DNA from: Psychrobacter sp. NG25
Lineage (GTDB): Bacteria > Pseudomonadota > Gammaproteobacteria > Pseudomonadales > Moraxellaceae
DNA length: 64,000 bases
Direction: 5' to 3'
Assembly: GCF_015234355.1 (NCBI RefSeq)
Contig: NZ_JADGMV010000001.1
Span: forward strand, 124,001-188,000
Shown: positions 28,006 through 37,302 of the stretch, piece by piece
Layout of the letters: the number at the start of each line of letters is the position of its first letter
Position numbering within the stretch: the stretch's first letter is position 1
The notes under the pieces: generated by a model
What the model was told of the DNA's origin: nothing
The model's input: the letters and a program-made list of their open reading frames with translations, nothing else
Database searches by the model: none
Made by a program: the position numbers and the translations under genes

Positions 28006-28362
28006 ATGAGCCACGCCATCCATTATATAGACAAGAATAGTAACCAAAACGCTACAGCACTAGATGCTAGCATTCCGACACAGGCTGTTACCATAGCGGC
28101 GGACGAAGTACTAAATAAAACCACATTATTAACAAATCTAGCCAATGCCTGTGATTTTCCCAGTTATTTTTCACACAATTGGGATAGTGCGTGGGATTGC
28201 TTAACAGACAGCGACGTGACACACCTAATGTTAGATCTAACATCGGTGAAAAAAATAGACACGGAAGATTTTAATGTCTTCAAAAGCATCATAGAAGATG
28301 CCTACACAGATTTTGGCAAGCCGCAATTGTGGGTGATCATGCCGTCTACGGATGACGCCTAG
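28006..28362 (+). CDS. Barstar-family ribonuclease inhibitor
   Basis: 118 residues. The inhibitory helix of barstar is recognisable: FFSHNWDSAWDCLTD-like segment with Asp60, Trp63 and Asp64 at the positions of barstar Asp35, Trp38 and Asp39, which enter the barnase active site. The C-terminal half (LMLDLTSVKKIDTEDFNVFKSIIEDAYTDFGKPQLWVIM) follows the family. No signal peptide, so it acts in the cytoplasm. Its start codon lies one base after the RNase-fusion stop, so the pair is translated together; inhibitor of that RNase is the obvious inference. Confidence 0.9.
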   Translation: MSHAIHYIDKNSNQNATALDASIPTQAVTIAADEVLNKTTLLTNLANACDFPSYFSHNWDSAWDCLTDSDVTHLMLDLTSVKKIDTEDFNVFKSIIEDAYTDFGKPQLWVIMPSTDDA

Positions 28363-28382
28363 CCGATAAATCATCAAACAAG

Positions 28383-28422
28383 CCTGAATTCGAGATAAAG
28401 CCATATTTATCCCAAATTCAGG
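28383..28422 (+). terminator. Hairpin between the barstar gene and gltS
   Basis: CCTGAATTCGAGATAAA pairs at 15 of 17 positions with TTTATCCCAAATTCAGG around a six-base loop. No immediate T run, but TTTAGTTTTA follows ten bases later. May end the RNase-barstar transcript or reduce read-through into gltS. Confidence 0.5.
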
Positions 28423-28452
28423 TTAATTTAGTTTTATAGAAAGGATTAACCT

Positions 28453-29727
28453 ATGGAAATTACTTTAAATGGCTATTACACCCTAATCTTTGCCACCTTG
28501 GTACTATTGCTTGGACGATTTTTGGTCAAAAAAGTCAAGTTTTTAGAAGATTTTAATATTCCAGAACCAGTAGCAGGTGGTTTGATTGCTGCGGTCATTG
28601 TGTATACTCTTAACTTTATTTGGGGCTACAGTTTTAATTTTCATCAAGGGTTACAAACAGCGACCATGCTGATGTTCTTTGCCTCTATCGGTCTGAGTGC
28701 TGATTTTGGTCGATTGAAAGCAGGTGGTACACCGTTACTAATTTTCACTATCGTGGTGTCGGTATTTATTATATTGCAAGACGTGGTTGGCGTGACAATG
28801 GCAAGCGCTTTAGGGCTGGATCCATTGCTCGGACTCGTCACAGGCTCTATCGCACTGACAGGCGGTCACGGTACGGCAGGTGCATGGGGTGCTGTATTAG
28901 AGCAAGAGTATGGTGTGGTGGGCGCAACTACCCTCGGCATTGCAGTGGCTACCTATGGCTTGGTAGCAGGTGGTATCGTTGGTGGTCCTGTGGCACGTCG
29001 ATTGATTAATAAACTTGGTCTAAAACCCGCACCCGCAAATGCTAACCCAAGTGATGTTGAAAAAGTGGCAGGTGCACAGTCCTTATACAGTACCAAACAC
29101 AGTGAAAAAGAAGCTGGCGATAATCAGGAGATGTTTGAAAAGCCCGATAACATTCGCCTGATTACCGCATCATCGACCATCGAAACTTTAGCACTATTTG
29201 CTGGTGCTCTAGCATTTGCTGATTTAATGACCATCGTTGCTGAAGGTACCTCATTTGAGCTACCTACCTTTGTATGGGCACTGGCAGGCGGTGTGATTCT
29301 TCGTAATTCATTAACGATGATTTTTAACTTTGATATGTTCGATCGTGCTATCGATGTGATTGGTAATGCGTCATTAAGCCTATTCTTAGCCATGGCGTTG
29401 CTGTCATTAAAGCTATGGGAATTAACAGACTTGGCAGGCCCTGTACTGATTATATTGCTAGTACAGACGTTTGTGATGATTCTATACGTTTACTTTGTCA
29501 CCTTTAAAGTGATGGGTAAAAACTATGATGCTGCAGTGCTATCGGCAGGTCATTGCGGCTTCGGTATGGGTGCAACGCCAACAGCGATTGCCAATATGCA
29601 GGCAGTTACGGATCGATATCTGCCCTCGCCTAAAGCATTTTTGATTGTGCCGATGGTTGGTGCTTTCTTCGTCGATATTGTTAATGCGACGGTATTGCAG
29701 ATATTTACTAAATTGCCGTTTATGTAG
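28453..29727 (+). CDS. gltS: Sodium/glutamate symporter
   Basis: 424-residue inner-membrane carrier of the GltS family with about ten or more hydrophobic segments. Typical blocks are LEDFNIPEPVAGGLIAA near residue 30, FFASIGLSADFGRLKAGG near 75, TGSIALTGGHGTAGAWG near 131-146, YGLVAGGIVGGPVARRLI near 162, and the second-half repeat LSAGHCGFGMGATPTAIANMQAVT near 365-388. The two GxGxT-like re-entrant regions are the family signature. A ribosome site AAAGGA precedes the ATG by seven bases. Takes up glutamate with sodium. Confidence 0.95.
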   Translation: MEITLNGYYTLIFATLVLLLGRFLVKKVKFLEDFNIPEPVAGGLIAAVIVYTLNFIWGYSFNFHQGLQTATMLMFFASIGLSADFGRLKAGGTPLLIFTIVVSVFIILQDVVGVTMASALGLDPLLGLVTGSIALTGGHGTAGAWGAVLEQEYGVVGATTLGIAVATYGLVAGGIVGGPVARRLINKLGLKPAPANANPSDVEKVAGAQSLYSTKHSEKEAGDNQEMFEKPDNIRLITASSTIETLALFAGALAFADLMTIVAEGTSFELPTFVWALAGGVILRNSLTMIFNFDMFDRAIDVIGNASLSLFLAMALLSLKLWELTDLAGPVLIILLVQTFVMILYVYFVTFKVMGKNYDAAVLSAGHCGFGMGATPTAIANMQAVTDRYLPSPKAFLIVPMVGAFFVDIVNATVLQIFTKLPFM

Positions 29728-29764
29728 GCTACTTAGTAGAAGATTAGACTGAGTTGATATAAAT

Positions 29765-29798
29765 AAGCCCCGATTATATTTTTATAATCGGGGTTTTT
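29765..29798 (+). terminator. Terminator after gltS
   Basis: AAGCCCCGATTATA pairs with TATAATCGGGGTTTTT; located about 38 bp past the stop. Confidence 0.9.
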
Positions 29799-29988
29799 AT
29801 TTTCTATATTTTGATGTTATTTATCAAAACTTATACCCAGCTCAAGCTCTATGGCACCTATTCATTTAAAAATGGTGATAAATTGCAGTAAAAAACATGC
29901 AACTGACTTAGATACGCCTATACATTTCTCTAGACTTAATTTAGCCACTCACCTATTATCAAACTAATGACGACTATTATATATTTTT

Positions 29989-32052
29989 ATGAGCTTACAC
30001 CTTACCTTATCCAAACCATCTATCGTTCTCGCTCTAACGACAGTGTTCTGCGCAGTGCCAACGTGGGCAGATGACTCATCTATAGAGATATGTCAGAAAC
30101 CTCCTGTAGCAGGCTACGATAGTGTTGATTGCTTAAGCGAAGGACTTGCTGTCGTTATACGCTCTACCTTTGAACGTCCATATTTTTATCACAAACATGG
30201 TTATATTGATACCTCAGGTCAAATCGTTGTGCCACTACAATATGATAAGGCTAGATCTTTTCAAGAAGGACTCGCAGCTGTTGCGACGTCTCGCCCATTA
30301 GCAAATGTTGCCACGGTATATAAATGGGGCTTTATCAATAAAAATGGCGTACTTATTGCTTCATTACAATATGAAAATGTTGAGTCTTTTTCTGAAGGCT
30401 TAGCCATGGTTGAGAAAAACAGTAACAGCGGGTTTATCAATAAAACTGGAGAGGAAGTCGTCTCACTACAATATAGTCAAGCTAGCTCTTTTTCTGAAGG
30501 CGTGGCAAGCGTTCAAAAAGGTGATAAATGGGGTTTTATTAATAGAACTGGAGAGATTGTTATCCCTATCCAGTATGACTATGCAAACTCTTTTTCTGAA
30601 GGGTTAGCCCTCGTCGAAAAAGCTGGAAAATATGGCTTTATCAATAAACAGGGTGATGAAATCATCCCTCTAAAATATGGTTATGCAACCTCTTTTAGCG
30701 AGGGTTTAGCCAGCGTATCAATGATAGAATACTATCCGTCCTCAGAGGATAACTATGGATTTATTGATAAGAAAGGAGATTTTGTCATTCCAGAGAAGTA
30801 TGATCATGCTTATTCCTTTGATAACGGTGTAGCTCGGGTGGTCAAAGGAGACAAATGGAGTCTAATCGACCCAAGTGGCAATAGAGTCACTTCTACAAAA
30901 TACAGTGCTATTGAAAATTTTAATGAAGGGCTAGCACGCGTTGAGAAGGATGATAGATTTGGCCTTATCAATAGATCAGGATATGAGGTTATACCTACAG
31001 AATACGATTATATGGAGAGCTTCGATCAAGGATTAGTCATCGTCACTAGAGAAGAAAAAGAAGGTGTTATAGATAATACAGGAAAAGTCATTGTGCCCGT
31101 GCAGTTTGACCATATTTCCTACACTGCCGACGGTATCATACATGTCTCTCAAGCAGATAAACATGGATTCATCGATAGATCAGGTACTGTTATTTCACCC
31201 TTACAGTACGATGAGGCCAGTGTATTTATTGATGGTTTAGCACGGGTTAAAAAAGACGGCAAATATGGCTTTATTGATAGAACTGGCAACGCTGTTATTC
31301 CTTTGCAATACGAGGGTGCCTTAGACTTTAATGAAGGCCTTGCTGCGGTTACCAAAAACGGTAAATCAGGTGTTATAGATACTACAGGAGCTATCATAAT
31401 CCCTCTACAGTACGATGATGCTTGGCATTTTAATAAAGATGTAGCACAAGTCGTCAAAGAAAATAAGATCGGACTTATTAACACATTAGGCCAAGTGATA
31501 GTTCCCTTCGAATACGATAATATTGATACATTTAAAGAAGGTTTGGCTCCAGCCCAAAAAGAAGGATTATAGGGCTTTATTGATACTGAAAATAAAACCG
31601 TTGTCCCCTTTAAATACGATAAGGTTGAGCCTTTTATCAATGGTGTAGCTGTCGTCACCAAAAATACTCAGGTAGGCTTGGTAGATAAACTGGGTAAAGA
31701 GGTTGTGCCAGTACAGTTTAATGATCTTAAGTTTCTAGATTTAACGTATATTAATTTTTTGGATATCGATACAGATGTTGCTATTACGCTTAAATTAGAA
31801 GATGAGCAAGGTAACCTTATAGCTGTAGCAGACAACAAAGCAAAATTTTCAGAGGATAGTGTATGGTCTTTTACAGAAGACATTACCAGGGTGAAACAAG
31901 ACGCGCAATTAGGATATCTCGATAATAATATCGCTATTATTCCGCAGAACCAAGGTGCTATAAAACCTTTCAATAAAGGCATTATCCTAATAAAAAAAGA
32001 CGGTAATCAATTTTATATTGATACAGAACGCGCATTCGCTGAAAAGAAGTGA
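29989..32052 (+). pseudogene. WG-repeat (KWG Leptospira-type) exported protein, interrupted by an in-frame amber codon at 31570
   Basis: Reads as a single frame of 688 codons if the TAG at 31570-31572 is ignored. An N-terminal signal peptide (IVLALTTVFCAVPTWA) is followed by about 14 or more repeats of roughly 44-47 residues with the pattern KWGFIN/D..G..VIPLQYD.A..FSEGLA.V. The reading up to 31572 gives 527 residues. Directly after the stop the repeat pattern resumes in the same frame (GFIDTENKTVVPFKYDKVEPF), where the repeat expects Trp or Tyr before GFID; TGG to TAG is the simplest explanation. The second part (31573-32052) has later starts but no ribosome site. Function of WG-repeat proteins is mostly unknown; surface or envelope binding is usual speculation. 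No ribosome site is evident at 29989. Confidence 0.75.
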
Positions 32053-32227
32053 GCAAGTAGTACGCTTTTTTATAACGATTAATTTACGATAGGCTTATTT
32101 TTTATTGGGTAGATTATAGGCAAACTCTCGTTTAGAGTTGAGATTGAATACAACGCATCTTCAGGTATTTAATAGTGTAACGCCTCTATCTAGCCACTAA
32201 TGAAAATTTAACCAATACTCGCCATCG

Positions 32228-32264
32228 AAAAGCCCGCCAAGACTAATCTTGGCGGGCTTTTTTA
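32228..32264. terminator. Bidirectional terminator between the WG-repeat gene and the AGCS gene
   Basis: AAAAGCCCGCCAAG pairs with CTTGGCGGGCTTTT, followed by more T; A/T-rich on both flanks and placed between convergent genes. Confidence 0.88.
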
Positions 32265-32300
32265 ATTATCAAGTTACAATAGAATGTTCAATCAAACCCA

Positions 32301-33836
32301 TTATTTATACTTTTTAATTTCACCACTTTTCACACGAGCTATGAAAGAATTAACCTCTCTTTTCACAATTGGCATCAAGAAGTATAGACCGATGATGTTA
32401 AAGATCGCCATAGCGAACAGAGCCGCATCTGAGAAGTCGATAACAAAGCTAAACTGTACGATGGTACCAATAACAACGAAGACTAAGAAGATAAGTTTGT
32501 ATATCATCTCGCCGCCTTTACCTTCACCAAAGAGGTAAGTCCAAGCTTTTAGACCGTAATATGACCATGAGATCATCGTTGAAAAAGCAAACAATAATAC
32601 CGCGACAGCTAGGAAATACTGGAAGATAGGCGCCGTTTCCATAAAGGCAGCACGGGTTAGATCCACACCAGTGAGCGCTTGGGTTTGCAAGTTTGCGACA
32701 GTGTTCACCCCAGAGATAGTAATAACGAGCGCCGTCATAGTACAGATAACAACCGTATCAATGAAAGGCTCTAATAGCGCTACTAAACCTTCTGTAGCAG
32801 GCTCTTTGGTTTTTACCGCTGAGTGAGCAATAGCGGCTGAACCAACACCCGCTTCGTTAGAGAAAGTTGCACGTTTTAAACCTTGAATTAACGCGCCAAT
32901 AAAGCCACCAGCCACGCCAGCACCCGTGAAGGCACCCGTGAAAATCTCGCCAAATGCGGCGCCGATATGATTAAAGTTTGCTACCAGTACGATGACACTC
33001 ATCGTGATGTACAATAAAGCCATAAAAGGTACGACTTTTTCGGTAACGGTTGCAATGCGCGGCATGCCACCAATGATAACCATACCGACTAAAAACGCTA
33101 AACCAATACCAAAGAATATACTGTAATCCGTTGGAATGCTAAAAGTAGAGCTCATGACTGCAAAGGCTTGGTTACCCTGAAACATGTTACCAGCACCAAA
33201 AGTGGCCAATATACACATAAGGGCAAAACCGACGGCTAACACCTTACCAAACCCACCCATACCACGTTCAGCCATACCGCGGCTTAAGTAGTACATAGGT
33301 CCACCTGATACGACGCCAGATGGTAGTACCGTACGGTATTTAACACCTAGCGTACACTCTACAAACTTGGTCGCCATGCCGAACAGACCTACCATAATCA
33401 TCCAAAAGGTAGCACCAGGTCCACCAATAGCGAGTGCTGCACCGACACCTGCAATATTACCAAGACCAACCGTACCTGACAAAGCAGTAGCTAGTGCTTG
33501 AAAATGGCTAACCTCACCTTCTTCTTTGACAGCAGGGTTTGGATCAGTATATTTGCCTCTGACAATATCTAAAGACAAGCCTATATGACGGAACTGAATA
33601 AAGCCAAAGTAAAAGGTAAAGACTAATGCGGCAACTAACAACCAACCTACAATTAGCGGAAAGCTTACGTCGCCAAGAGGTACTGAAAAGAAAATAAGAT
33701 CGACGAACCAGCCAAATATATTGGCCATAAAGGCATCGAGGCCAGCACCAAATGCTGCTAGACCTGATTGTTCTGCAGCTTGCGCAAGAGTAGTACTAAG
33801 TAATAGAATCGTTGCGACTAAATATTGTTTTTTCAT
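32301..33836 (-). CDS. Sodium:alanine symporter family (AGCS) carrier
   Basis: 511-residue multi-spanning inner-membrane protein. Signature segments are ALATALSGTVGLGNIAGVGAALAIGGPGATFWMI near residues 112-145, KFVECTLGVKYR, GGPMYYLSRGM, and GLKRATFSNEAGVGSAAIAHSAVKTKEP near 312-340, the AGCS family motif. An N-terminal signal-like stretch ending AQA precedes the core, as often seen in AlsT/DagA proteins. AAGGA lies six bases before the start. Alanine or glycine import with sodium is expected; exact substrate cannot be told. Confidence 0.93.
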   Translation of the reverse strand: MKKQYLVATILLLSTTLAQAAEQSGLAAFGAGLDAFMANIFGWFVDLIFFSVPLGDVSFPLIVGWLLVAALVFTFYFGFIQFRHIGLSLDIVRGKYTDPNPAVKEEGEVSHFQALATALSGTVGLGNIAGVGAALAIGGPGATFWMIMVGLFGMATKFVECTLGVKYRTVLPSGVVSGGPMYYLSRGMAERGMGGFGKVLAVGFALMCILATFGAGNMFQGNQAFAVMSSTFSIPTDYSIFFGIGLAFLVGMVIIGGMPRIATVTEKVVPFMALLYITMSVIVLVANFNHIGAAFGEIFTGAFTGAGVAGGFIGALIQGLKRATFSNEAGVGSAAIAHSAVKTKEPATEGLVALLEPFIDTVVICTMTALVITISGVNTVANLQTQALTGVDLTRAAFMETAPIFQYFLAVAVLLFAFSTMISWSYYGLKAWTYLFGEGKGGEMIYKLIFLVFVVIGTIVQFSFVIDFSDAALFAMAIFNIIGLYFLMPIVKREVNSFIARVKSGEIKKYK

Positions 33837-33887
33837 ATAAATTCCTTCAGTGAAAATAATATTTATATAATCATTTACAGCGATACG

Positions 33888-33922
33888 GATACAAAGTGTA
33901 ATTATTTATTATACTTTGTATC
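33888..33922. other. Inverted repeat upstream of the AGCS carrier gene
   Basis: GATACAAAGT and ACTTTGTATC, perfect 10-bp arms separated by 15 AT-rich bases, centred about 70 bp before the carrier start. It lacks a T run, so an operator for the carrier gene is more likely than a terminator. The rest of 33837-34179 holds no gene. Confidence 0.5.
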
Positions 33923-34179
33923 AGTATTATTACTAAATGTTCAATGTCGACTATATACTAATAATTTTATATAAACAAAAACATTTGCATATTTTTCTCA
34001 ATTAAACATCAACTTAGCGCTTTAAAGCTGACAGCCGAACTCAGTCAAACTCACGATAATTATCGAAAAATGTCGGTAGTAGATTCAGTGGTACAGCTGG
34101 TAACTAAAAGGTTCAGCATCTTACTTTTCTGAAATTTCAGTCCTTTCACTTATACTGAACTTCTATCGTCTACAAACCC

Positions 34180-34926
34180 TTAACCACACTTCACTAGATT
34201 ATCTAGCATTGTAGAAAGCCATGCATTGTTATATGCAATATGCGTGTCCCCTAGCGCGATGATTTCATCACTAGCTTGAACTGTGTGAGGATAGTCAGTC
34301 AGGGCATCTTGGATATAATCCTGCCCATGCAACACCATGTCCACCATGCTCTTTTTAGTCACTTCAAAATGACATTGCCAACCAAGCACCCACGTACCTA
34401 ACTCTTTATGTTTTGGCATTTGATAGATAAAACCTTGATTGTCCCAAGCGTTTGACTTTGCAATTGCAGTCGCACCTCGAGGACACTCAAAACCATCGCC
34501 ATGCCAATGAAAAACCGTAAATTCGTGCTTTGGTAAATCTTTTAGTAGCTGATGCTCTAGCCCTTGTTTGGTTAATTGAATTGGCATCCAACCAACCTCT
34601 TTTATACCTGATGGAGCAACTTTTGCCCCCAAACTATCCGCTATTAACTGCGCCCCCAAGCAAACACCAATTACTGTTTTTCCCTCTTCGATACTTTGCT
34701 GAATGAAGGCCTTCTCATCCGCTAGCCATTCAATGTCAGCTTCATCATGAATGCTCATTGGCCCGCCCATAATAATCAACCAATCAAAACTGTCTTGAGA
34801 AGGCAATGAATCATTTTCGTAGAAACGAGTGACAGTAATGCTATGACCTTGATTATCTGCCCACTGTTTAATATAGCTAAGTTCTTCAAAATCAACATGG
34901 TACAGGGCATGAATACGTAGCGTCAT
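34180..34926 (-). CDS. Class I glutamine amidotransferase-like protein
   Basis: 248 residues. The triad is visible: nucleophile Cys89 in VIGVCLGAQLIADSLG, and His186/Glu188 in WQCHFEVT. The oxyanion segment is IIMGGPMSIHDE (51-62) and the HWHGDGFECP block near 140-149 is typical of the stand-alone GMP-synthase-like amidotransferases (GATase1_GMPS-like). No synthetase domain or partner lies nearby, so the acceptor is unknown; gamma-glutamyl hydrolase-type activity is possible. AAAGGA lies seven bases before the ATG. Confidence 0.88.
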   Translation of the reverse strand: MTLRIHALYHVDFEELSYIKQWADNQGHSITVTRFYENDSLPSQDSFDWLIIMGGPMSIHDEADIEWLADEKAFIQQSIEEGKTVIGVCLGAQLIADSLGAKVAPSGIKEVGWMPIQLTKQGLEHQLLKDLPKHEFTVFHWHGDGFECPRGATAIAKSNAWDNQGFIYQMPKHKELGTWVLGWQCHFEVTKKSMVDMVLHGQDYIQDALTDYPHTVQASDEIIALGDTHIAYNNAWLSTMLDNLVKCG

Positions 34927-34950
34927 TGAATTATCCTTTTATTAAAAAAG

Positions 34951-34984
34951 AAAAACCGCCTAGCAAAAGCTAAGCGGTTTTTTA
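34951..34984 (-). terminator. Terminator after glyA
   Basis: AAAACCGCCTAGC and GCTAAGCGGTTTT stem, followed by T on the minus strand (and A/T-rich on both sides). It lies between glyA and the amidotransferase gene. Confidence 0.85.
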
Positions 34985-35031
34985 TCATACAACGCTTAAT
35001 AAGCGCTGTCTAAATCAGTACAGAGTTAAGC

Positions 35032-36288
35032 TTACTGGTTTTTTTCGTAAACTGGTAACTCTGCACAGATCGCTTCTACTTTACCACGTACTTCAGTAGC
35101 GACCGCTTCATCACCGCGGCTGTCTAGTACGTCACAAATCCAACCTGCCAACTCGCCTGCTTGTGCTTCGTTGAAGCCGCGAGTAGTAATCGCTGGCGTG
35201 CCGATACGGATACCAGACGTTACGAACGGAGATTTTGGATCGTTTGGTACGGCATTTTTGTTCACAGTGATGTGAGCTTCGCCAAGCCATTTGTCCGCTT
35301 CTTTACCCGTCATTTCTTGCTTAACGAGGCTGATCAGCATTAGATGGTTTTCAGTACCGCCAGAGATGACTTCATAGCCGCGCTCTTGAACCACTTTTGC
35401 CATCGCTTGTGCGTTTTTCACCACTTGCTGCTGATAAGTAGAGAAGTTGTCTTCCAATGCTTCTTTGAAACAAACTGCTTTCGCTGCGATAACATGCATC
35501 AATGGGCCACCTTGGTTGCCCGGGAATACAGCTGAGTTTAGTTTCTTGGCAAGTACTTCATCACGAGACAAAATCATACCTGAGCGTGGGCCACGTAGGG
35601 TTTTATGCGTGGTAGTAGTTACGACATCAGCGAATGGTACTGGGCTTGGATAAACACCGCCAGCAACTAGGCCTGCAACGTGAGCCATATCAACTAACAG
35701 GTAAGCACCTACTTCGTCTGCGATGTCACGGAAACGCTGCCAATCGACCACTTGTGAGTATGCCGAAAAGCCAGCGATGATCATTTTAGGCTTGTGCTCA
35801 CGTGCTAGAGCGTCTACTTGATCATAATCAATCAAGCCTGTGCCATCTACCAAGCCATACTGTACAGCATTATAGTTCAGGCCTGAAAAGTTGATGTGTG
35901 CGCCATGAGTCAAGTGACCACCAGCATCTAGGCTCATGCCCAATACTGTGTCATTGGCTTCTAGCAATGCTAAAAATACCGCTGAGTTTGCTTGGCTACC
36001 AGAATGTGGCTGAACGTTCACATACTCTGCACCGAACAACTCTTTCGCACGGTCAATGGCTAGTTGCTCTACAACGTCCACATGCTCACAACCACCGTAA
36101 TAACGCTTGCCAGGATAGCCTTCAGCGTATTTGTTGGTTAGATCAGTACCTTGCGCTTCCATCACTGCTTGTGAGCAGTAGTTTTCAGAAGCGATAAGCT
36201 CAATGTGGTTTTCTTGACGAACGCTTTCTGCGGCCATCGCTTCAGCAAGTACTGGATCAAAACTTTGAAGAGAGATATTTTTAAACAT
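35032..36288 (-). CDS. glyA: Serine hydroxymethyltransferase
   Basis: 418-residue PLP enzyme interconverting serine and glycine with transfer of a one-carbon unit to tetrahydrofolate. Family blocks are [19 protein letters not shown] (29-47), [21 protein letters not shown] (51-71), the PLP lysine Lys229 in [13 protein letters not shown], and [19 protein letters not shown] near residues 350-368. Length and order are those of bacterial GlyA. AGGAC lies eight bases before the start. The 467-bp upstream gap shows no recognisable riboswitch. Confidence 0.97.
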   Translation of the reverse strand: MFKNISLQSFDPVLAEAMAAESVRQENHIELIASENYCSQAVMEAQGTDLTNKYAEGYPGKRYYGGCEHVDVVEQLAIDRAKELFGAEYVNVQPHSGSQANSAVFLALLEANDTVLGMSLDAGGHLTHGAHINFSGLNYNAVQYGLVDGTGLIDYDQVDALAREHKPKMIIAGFSAYSQVVDWQRFRDIADEVGAYLLVDMAHVAGLVAGGVYPSPVPFADVVTTTTHKTLRGPRSGMILSRDEVLAKKLNSAVFPGNQGGPLMHVIAAKAVCFKEALEDNFSTYQQQVVKNAQAMAKVVQERGYEVISGGTENHLMLISLVKQEMTGKEADKWLGEAHITVNKNAVPNDPKSPFVTSGIRIGTPAITTRGFNEAQAGELAGWICDVLDSRGDEAVATEVRGKVEAICAELPVYEKNQ

Positions 36289-36621
36289 ATTTAATGTCCT
36301 AAGTAGTGACTGTCATTGAAAAAACGTCATTTGAAAAAAGCTTATAGCCTGCCCACAATAAAACAACTACTGCGTCAATGCCGCTAGAAGTACGCGTGAT
36401 ACCTCTGCACTGTTTTTCAGCAGTCTGTTGTTTTTCGGCAATCTGTTTTATGGTATGACCATTATTGTGAATGGGGTCTATTAGCAGAGATTAAAATAAG
36501 AATAAATGCAGGCAAGTGGCCCGCCATGAAGCTGTCCAATTCGGCAATAAATTCGATACACGTATGCATCGATATCATCGCTAAAGATTAAGTGTAACAT
36601 GAAAATTTGTGCTGCGAACGC

Positions 36622-36648
36622 AAAAAAACCTCACCTTAAGATGAGGGA
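36622..36648 (-). terminator. Terminator after ubiC
   Basis: CCTCATCTTAAGGTGAGG stem-loop followed by seven T on the minus strand, about 110 bp past the ubiC stop. The remaining part of 36289-36755 contains the glyA promoter region; nothing else is identifiable. Confidence 0.85.
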
Positions 36649-36755
36649 ATTAAATGACCATATAACACAGATAAATAGCCAATAAAATAAAGGATTTACC
36701 TCCTATGGATTACTGGCAACAGGCCGTTTTACACGTATATAAGCATAAAATATTT

Positions 36756-37259
36756 TTAAGCGTGGCTAGATGAAAATGCAGGCAGGAACGTTTCACTGAT
36801 CATTAGCGTGCGGCCATACCAATCATAACGGGTTTGCCGTTGCCAACCTGTGGCCGTTTGCTGAATAAATCGCTGATTAGGTAGTGTTCGGCTGCGCTTG
36901 AATAGCACATAACCAATAGGTGTACCTTTGAGCTGTTGTAGACGGCGTGCGCGGCCTTTTAGACTGGATAGCGGAAAGATACTTTGTGCATCTACCCATG
37001 GTAATTCATCATTGCCATAAAGCTGCACCTCACGCACCCAAGCCAACATCGGACGATTAAGCGCTGACCCTTGCAGACCCAATTGTTGCTTTTGTATCAG
37101 AGACAGCTGACGATAGCCCTCAAAACTGCGCTCTACACGCAAAGGCTGCCCTGCTTTTACTTCCAACATGGCAGTGAGAGAGCCTTTGGCGTTGAGCCAC
37201 GGTAGTAGCTCACTAGGAGGTGACGGATTGCTAAAACAAGACGTTTGAGTACTGGACAT
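36756..37259 (-). CDS. ubiC: Chorismate--pyruvate lyase
   Basis: 167-residue small enzyme that makes 4-hydroxybenzoate from chorismate, the first step of ubiquinone synthesis. The pattern PWLNAKGSLTAMLE at residues 19-32, RPMLAWVREVQLYGNDELPWVDAQSIFPLSSLKGR at about 69-103, LKGTPIGYVLFK, and the C-terminal WYGRTLMISETFLPAF follow the UbiC family; Arg76 in WVREV and the terminal Glu in SETFLP are the expected active-site residues. No ribosome site is obvious; it starts 43 bp after the upstream gene and may be coupled to it. ubiA is not adjacent. Confidence 0.85.
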   Translation of the reverse strand: MSSTQTSCFSNPSPPSELLPWLNAKGSLTAMLEVKAGQPLRVERSFEGYRQLSLIQKQQLGLQGSALNRPMLAWVREVQLYGNDELPWVDAQSIFPLSSLKGRARRLQQLKGTPIGYVLFKRSRTLPNQRFIQQTATGWQRQTRYDWYGRTLMISETFLPAFSSSHA

Positions 37260-37302
37260 AGTTAACGGCTAATTGTGAAGTATTAAATAAGAAGGGCTAA
37301 CG

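Noticed and set aside
31678..32052. Separate small gene after the WG-repeat gene
   Set aside because: It is in the same frame and repeat phase as the upstream part, has no ribosome site or N-terminal signal, and is better read as the tail of a gene interrupted by a stop codon.
36289..36755. Glycine riboswitch upstream of glyA
   Set aside because: I could not find the tandem aptamer pattern or its conserved cores; the only clear structure there is the ubiC terminator on the other side.
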